Of a DNA stretch of 64,000 nucleotides, positions 60,784 to 64,000 are shown piece after piece (positions within the stretch are counted from its first letter, which is position 1; every line of letters begins with the position of its first letter). A program made the position numbers and the translations under genes. The DNA is taken from assembly GCA_904418995.1 (NCBI GenBank), contig CAJFQF010000006.1, positions 1-64,000 of the forward strand, given 5' to 3'. The notes under the pieces are model-generated. The model was not told the DNA's origin, ran no database searches, and saw only the letters and a program-made list of their open reading frames with translations. This DNA comes from Heritagella_A intestinalis (GTDB lineage Bacteria > Bacillota > Clostridia > Oscillospirales > Acutalibacteraceae).

Positions 60784-61401
60784 TCACGATTTTTCCGGAA
60801 TCACCTGCATCAGCTTCTCTGTAGGCCACATGGAAATCAATAGATAGGTGTCCTTGTTTCGCACATACTCCGTACTCGCGCCGGTATGATTTAATACCGC
60901 AAAAGGAAGCCGTACAACCATTTCGGAATCAGCAGATAAACGGAATCCGTTAGGAGTCGTTTCGGGGTAAACAAGGAGCCAAAGGTCTTCTTGTACCTGA
61001 TACCAATCTCGTCCCGTCACCAAAATGGTGTTGACTAAATCAATATGCTGGTTGCTGTCGTCTTCACTGGGGCAGTTGTTTCGGAACTTGGCCTCCACCT
61101 CGTAAACCGTGGAAAAGAGGGGTTCTTCCCCGTCCCAGAATTCTTCCGGGGTGGTGTCAAACTCTTTGAGGTATTCCTCTAAAGGGGTAACCTTTGCCGA
61201 AACAATCTGTACTTCATAGTCGCTGCGGATATCATCGGCATTGACGAAGAAATCATCTTCATAAGCGGCTGTTTCCCCCATGGGGTAAATGATGCGCTCC
61301 CCATCATTCCGGTTTAGGTTGACCGCCCAAATGCGCAGCCCCACACCCGTACAGAAAACCACAGCCAGACAAACGGCCAAAATTTTTTTCCAGTTCTTCA
61401 T
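60784..61401 (-). CDS. Membrane-anchored protein, second surface protein of the operon
   Basis: A 205-residue protein: N-terminal signal anchor MKNWKKILAVCLAVVFCTGVGLRIW with no clear lipobox, then an acidic domain (GETAAYEDDFFVNADDIRSDYEVQIVSAKVTPLEEYLKEFD...). It ends in DTYLLISMWPTEKLMQVIPEKS. It shares the domain layout of the two neighbouring lipoproteins (a VSAKV-type strand, then an acidic domain closed by hydrophobic strands), yet the residue likeness is weak. GAGGAG lies seven bases before the ATG. Possibly a third member of the same family that has lost its lipid anchor. Confidence 0.7.
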   Translation of the reverse strand: MKNWKKILAVCLAVVFCTGVGLRIWAVNLNRNDGERIIYPMGETAAYEDDFFVNADDIRSDYEVQIVSAKVTPLEEYLKEFDTTPEEFWDGEEPLFSTVYEVEAKFRNNCPSEDDSNQHIDLVNTILVTGRDWYQVQEDLWLLVYPETTPNGFRLSADSEMVVRLPFAVLNHTGASTEYVRNKDTYLLISMWPTEKLMQVIPEKS

Positions 61402-61405
61402 GTTC

Positions 61406-62149
61406 TCACTCCTCGCCGATTTCCAAATCCACATAATAGAGGCCGTTTATGCTGACCATCAGCCCCTCGTCAGGAGAAGAAACCAATTCTTCCGGGTGAA
61501 AATCCTTTACGCCTGCATGGTCTTTAAGATCCACCAAAAAGAACCCCACCTGATACTCCTGCTCTTCGCCCGGTTCCAGCCAAAAGCGTCCATAGCCTTT
61601 CCCGTCTTCTGTCTGCGCTTCGTGGCCGCTGAAATAGGAAGGTTCCCTCAAAACAGGGGCCATATCCTGACTATCGCACCACTCCAGCTGCTGTTTGCTG
61701 TGTAGGCTGAATATCGTCATGAGAAGTCCCTTTTCCCTGGATTTCCGCTCCGCAGGCCCCTCTGTTTCTTTAATTGTGACGTCCACCAGGACAAAAGGGG
61801 TTTCTGGCAGCGTGTATTTATCAGTATCTAAAACTTTATTGAGAGAGCCATAATTAGTTTCTTCTACAGGAATACCGGAATCTTCAAAGGTATCGAAAAC
61901 CTGCGCGCCGGTAACGGTGATTTCCAACATAGTTCTGATGGTAGAACCATCGTTTTGATATTCTGTTTCACTGTAAGAAATGGTATCGCCGAATTTTTTA
62001 AACCGGCTGGCCTCGGTAGGGGTGGGGGTAGGCGCAAAATGCGTTCCTTCCTCCGTATTGGAAGGTTCCGAGGGTGCAGCTTCATTGCAGGCCGTGGCGA
62101 ACAGAAGCAGGGCAGCAACAGGAATGGCCAAGATTTTTTTCCAGTCCAT
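61406..62149 (-). CDS. Lipoprotein, first surface protein of the operon
   Basis: A 247-residue protein with signal MDWKKILAIPVAALLLFATAC and a lipobox Cys, nearly identical to the third gene in its signal. A Pro/Thr linker (TPTPTEASR) leads to a beta-rich domain with ITVTGAQVFDTFEDSGIPVE, FVLVDVTIKETEGPAER, EPSYFSGHEAQTEDGKGYGRFWLEPGEEQEYQVGF, close to the paralogue at 60065. It likely sits outside the cell. GAGGAGAT precedes the ATG. It follows the secreted-protein gene after a terminator-like hairpin. Role unknown; a sequestering or immunity lipoprotein is a reasonable guess. Confidence 0.75.
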   Translation of the reverse strand: MDWKKILAIPVAALLLFATACNEAAPSEPSNTEEGTHFAPTPTPTEASRFKKFGDTISYSETEYQNDGSTIRTMLEITVTGAQVFDTFEDSGIPVEETNYGSLNKVLDTDKYTLPETPFVLVDVTIKETEGPAERKSREKGLLMTIFSLHSKQQLEWCDSQDMAPVLREPSYFSGHEAQTEDGKGYGRFWLEPGEEQEYQVGFFLVDLKDHAGVKDFHPEELVSSPDEGLMVSINGLYYVDLEIGEE

Positions 62150-62170
62150 AATAAAATCTCCTCGAAAAGA

Positions 62171-62199
62171 AAGGGCCAACGGACATCCCGCCGGCCCTT
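62171..62199 (-). terminator. Terminator-like hairpin after the secreted-protein gene
   Basis: AAGGGCC and GGCCCTT arms with a 15-base centre. On the minus strand it is followed by TCTTTTCG. It lies between the first and second genes of the operon, so it may let the first be made in excess. Confidence 0.6.
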
Positions 62200-62217
62200 C
62201 TTACTTAATCTTGGTGT

Positions 62218-62649
62218 TTACTTGTTGATAACGGTATAAGTACCGATACTGTCAGGGCTCCATTTACCATTGGCGCCGCCATCAGCATTGTTGTTGGTAA
62301 ACAGCTTCAGCTTGCATTTTTCAAAGCCATTCTCATAGACGAACTGGTACATAAGGCCCTTTTGCCCCAATTTAATCGTGCCCGTCTTCTTGCACTGGGA
62401 TTTACCGGCTTCATTGAGGACATCCACCCCCAGAGAGGGCTTCGTTCCCGTCTCGTAGTGCACATACGTACTGGAAGCATCCCGCTTTTCACGGGCCCCC
62501 GTAATGTGATAAACACTGCCGGGACCAATGGTAAATCCCCATTTAGTGTCTGTAGTATTCGGATTATCAGCGAACACCGGCACCGACATAGAGCTTACCA
62601 GCATGAGGGCAGCCGCCCCCAAAGCCAACAATCTTTTTATTTTCCTCAT
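62218..62649 (-). CDS. Small secreted protein (DUF2712-like), candidate bacteriocin-type peptide
   Basis: A 143-residue exported protein. The N-terminus MRKIKRLLALGAAALMLVSS is a Sec signal with a likely cut after VFA (residue 27), leaving about 116 residues. The mature part has TKWGFTIGPGSVYHITGAREKRDASSTYVHYETG, a two-Cys region, and ends NGKWSPDSIGTYTVINK. The KRDASSTYVHY and GKWSPDS signatures resemble the DUF2712 family, small secreted proteins in Firmicutes often near ABC transporters; this match is by eye. First gene of the operon with its own strong promoter. Function unknown: secreted toxin, signal or surface factor are all open. Confidence 0.72.
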   Translation of the reverse strand: MRKIKRLLALGAAALMLVSSMSVPVFADNPNTTDTKWGFTIGPGSVYHITGAREKRDASSTYVHYETGTKPSLGVDVLNEAGKSQCKKTGTIKLGQKGLMYQFVYENGFEKCKLKLFTNNNADGGANGKWSPDSIGTYTVINK

Positions 62650-62700
62650 TACATATCACCCTTTCTTATGTTGAGGAAATATGGTGGTTATCATTCCTTC

Positions 62701-62710
62701 TGTCCGGACA
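62701..62710. promoter_or_regulatory. Perfect palindrome in the secreted-protein leader
   Basis: TGTCCGGACA is its own reverse complement. It lies in the transcribed leader about 28 bases after the expected start. Two GGGA/TCCC-type repeats follow towards the promoter. Possible operator. Confidence 0.4.
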
Positions 62711-62744
62711 TCGGGAATCCCTACTGGGAGCCCCCTTTAGCTAT

Positions 62745-62773
62745 ACTATAGCATGGGAAAAATAGGAAGTCAA
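62745..62773 (-). promoter_or_regulatory. SigA-type promoter of the secretion operon
   Basis: TTGACT (62768-62773) and TATAGT (62745-62750) on the minus strand, with a 17-base spacer, in very AT-rich DNA. The rest of the 62650-63015 gap is AT-rich and shows only the palindrome below and a terminator at its right end. Confidence 0.75.
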
Positions 62774-62978
62774 TAGGAAAACAAAATATTTTTAAAAAAA
62801 TCTGTCAAAAATCCAGATATTTAATGAATATACCGAAAAAGCAAGTCTTTTGGAAAAACAGGAATTCTAAAAACTATCTCAGAGCCCCTTCTATTTCTGA
62901 TTATACACTATAAATGCATCAAATTTGTATCATTTTTGCATCTTTTGCCGCAGTTTACGCAAATTTTACAAAAGTAAA

Positions 62979-63002
62979 ACCGCCTCCCAAAAGGGAGGCG
63001 GT
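62979..63002 (-). terminator. Terminator of the right-edge gene
   Basis: ACCGCCTCCC and GGGAGGCGGT arms with an AAAA loop. On the minus strand it is followed by TTTTACTTTTG. Confidence 0.88.
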
Positions 63003-63015
63003 AGTGAACAAGTGT

Positions 63016-64000
63016 TTATCTGCGGCGCAGCTTGTTGCGCAGGCGGACGAGCCGTTTGACCAGTGTATGATGGCGCAGATGGTTGTGATACAATAAATAG
63101 ATACTTCCATACAGCCTCCGGGAGCGGGCCAGGGAAATAGGCAGGCTCCGGGTGTGGAACCAGTGGCCACGGGCACGCTCCATAATGGCCCCCAGGGTAA
63201 TGGGCGGGGCAAACTCCCGCACCCGGCCATACAATTCCACGGAGTCCTTCAGATGCCCCAGGTTTTCCACGATGCAGGGGTCGGTGGGCATCTCCTGATA
63301 GTAGCGGACTGAGAAGTCGAAGAGCTCCAGCTGGGCGGCCGGTTCGCTGACCAGTGCCAGCTGGCAGAAGTCACTGGCGAACCGGGGCAGGAACTGAGAA
63401 AAAGCTTCGTGGAGCACGGGGTCGTTTTCGCAGTCCCGAAGCACGGGGACAATTTTGTCCCCCTCCCGCCGGTATTCCGTAATACTGCGATAGGGCAGGT
63501 TGGCGAACAGGGCCTCCACAAACAGCAGGGACGCCCGGGTAGTAGTGAAGTTATACCGCACGGAGAGCCCGTTGGTGGGATAGATGCTCCGCATATAGTA
63601 GAAGGGGTCCTCTACCTCCCGGCCCGCTGCGGCACAGAGCAGGCGGGTCAGGCAGTCCTGGGTGTAGCCCCGGCCCCAATACTCCACAAAGGCGAATTTC
63701 TCGTCAAAGTTAATCTCCTGCCGGAGGTAGTCCAGCACAATGGGGCGCTCCTCATCGGCCCGGTCCATGACCATCTGTACATAGCGGGGAGAGTTTTTAA
63801 AGGTCTGCCGCAGGGACGCCATGGTCTTTTTGGTAATCTCCTTGGCAGTTTTCACCTCGCCCAGCTCCGGGAACACGCGGTCAAAGGTGGCCTCATCCAT
63901 GCCCAGGGCCGACAGCAGGGAAGAAAAGTCCGTGCATCCGCCGAACTGGCCAAAGGCGGAGAAGAATTCGTCGTCGATCTCCTCGATAAAGGAGGGGATA
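63016..64000 (-). CDS. C-terminal part of a large unknown protein (cut by window edge)
   Basis: The frame is open to the window edge with no convincing start, so the gene is cut and 328 residues are seen. It is soluble and Arg-rich at the C-terminus (LVKRLVRLRNKLRRR). It has FAFVEYWGRGYTQDCLTRLLCAAAG, NFTTTRASLLFVEALFANLPYRSITEYRREGDKIVPVL and a Phe/Tyr-rich helical remainder. The block around VEYWGRGYTQ vaguely recalls the region after the HAD domain in COG5610-type proteins of polysaccharide clusters, but I cannot prove it. A terminator closes the gene. The N-terminal domains lie beyond the window. Confidence 0.6.
   Translation of the reverse strand, partial: IPSFIEEIDDEFFSAFGQFGGCTDFSSLLSALGMDEATFDRVFPELGEVKTAKEITKKTMASLRQTFKNSPRYVQMVMDRADEERPIVLDYLRQEINFDEKFAFVEYWGRGYTQDCLTRLLCAAAGREVEDPFYYMRSIYPTNGLSVRYNFTTTRASLLFVEALFANLPYRSITEYRREGDKIVPVLRDCENDPVLHEAFSQFLPRFASDFCQLALVSEPAAQLELFDFSVRYYQEMPTDPCIVENLGHLKDSVELYGRVREFAPPITLGAIMERARGHWFHTRSLPISLARSRRLYGSIYLLYHNHLRHHTLVKRLVRLRNKLRRR

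Noticed and set aside
62900..63015. Possible tRNA or second small RNA before the right-edge gene
   Set aside because: Only AT-rich DNA and a terminator are seen; no cloverleaf or promoter.

Overview
The window looks like a chromosomal segment of a spore-forming Clostridia bacterium, most like the Oscillospiraceae/Ruminococcaceae gut lineages. The DNA is moderately GC-rich, ribosome binding sites are strong AGGAGG types, and GTG and TTG starts are common. Firmicutes gene orders are present (rimP-nusA-ylxR-ylxQ-infB-rbfA-nrnA-truB-ribF-rpsO-pnp, recA-recX), as are a T-box leader, a SpoVT regulator and a rubrerythrin. The lineage is inferred from gene content; no rRNA or tRNA gene is present. 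I see no insertion sequence, prophage or CRISPR array.

Layout, left to right. 0-4.5 kb: the AT-rich tail of an unknown gene, a HAD phosphatase, a DUF1624 membrane protein, Tex, and a small zinc-ribbon membrane protein. 4.7-8.2 kb: a lipoprotein, response regulator and histidine kinase in one operon. 8.3-14 kb: yqhQ, prmC, then recA-recX-rimO-pgsA. 14-17 kb: a Cys-specific T-box leader controlling cysE-cysS-ybaK. 17-23 kb: a small protein resembling DUF1874, an AI-2E-family permease, a candidate small RNA, malic enzyme, a methyltransferase, rubrerythrin and an aminoglycoside-nucleotidyltransferase-like gene. 23-26.5 kb: ilvB-ilvH-ilvC on the minus strand. 26.6-36.3 kb: a VanW-family wall protein, a glycolipid synthase, a coupled esterase and amidohydrolase pair, a GT2 glycosyltransferase, NAD synthetase, a GNAT acetyltransferase and a small HAD protein. 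36.6-45.2 kb: phosphoglucomutase, YfcE phosphoesterase, a cluster of three small unknown proteins, a single-pass membrane protein, proB-proA and a CPA antiporter. 45.4-56.7 kb: the translation and RNA-processing superoperon. 56.9-57.4 kb: spoVT. 57.6-62.7 kb: an operon for a small secreted protein, three cell-surface proteins, two permeases and an ABC ATPase. The right edge cuts through an unknown gene.

Most genes are housekeeping: translation and RNA decay, recombination, Cys, Pro and branched-chain amino acid synthesis, NAD and FMN synthesis, and envelope lipids and glycans. The best candidate for an undescribed system is the 57.6-62.7 kb operon. A strong promoter drives a secreted protein of about 12 kDa, an internal terminator-like hairpin follows it, and then come three lipid- or membrane-anchored proteins (two clearly paralogous) and a complete ABC transporter. 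This is the architecture expected of a bacteriocin-like secretion and immunity module. Other points worth checking are the three-gene small-protein cluster at 39.2-40.2 kb, two tiny membrane ORFs inside the infB operon, the 19.3 kb small-RNA candidate, and several leader hairpins (ilvB, GT2, rpsO).

All calls rest on reading the sequence and on family knowledge. No database search was run.
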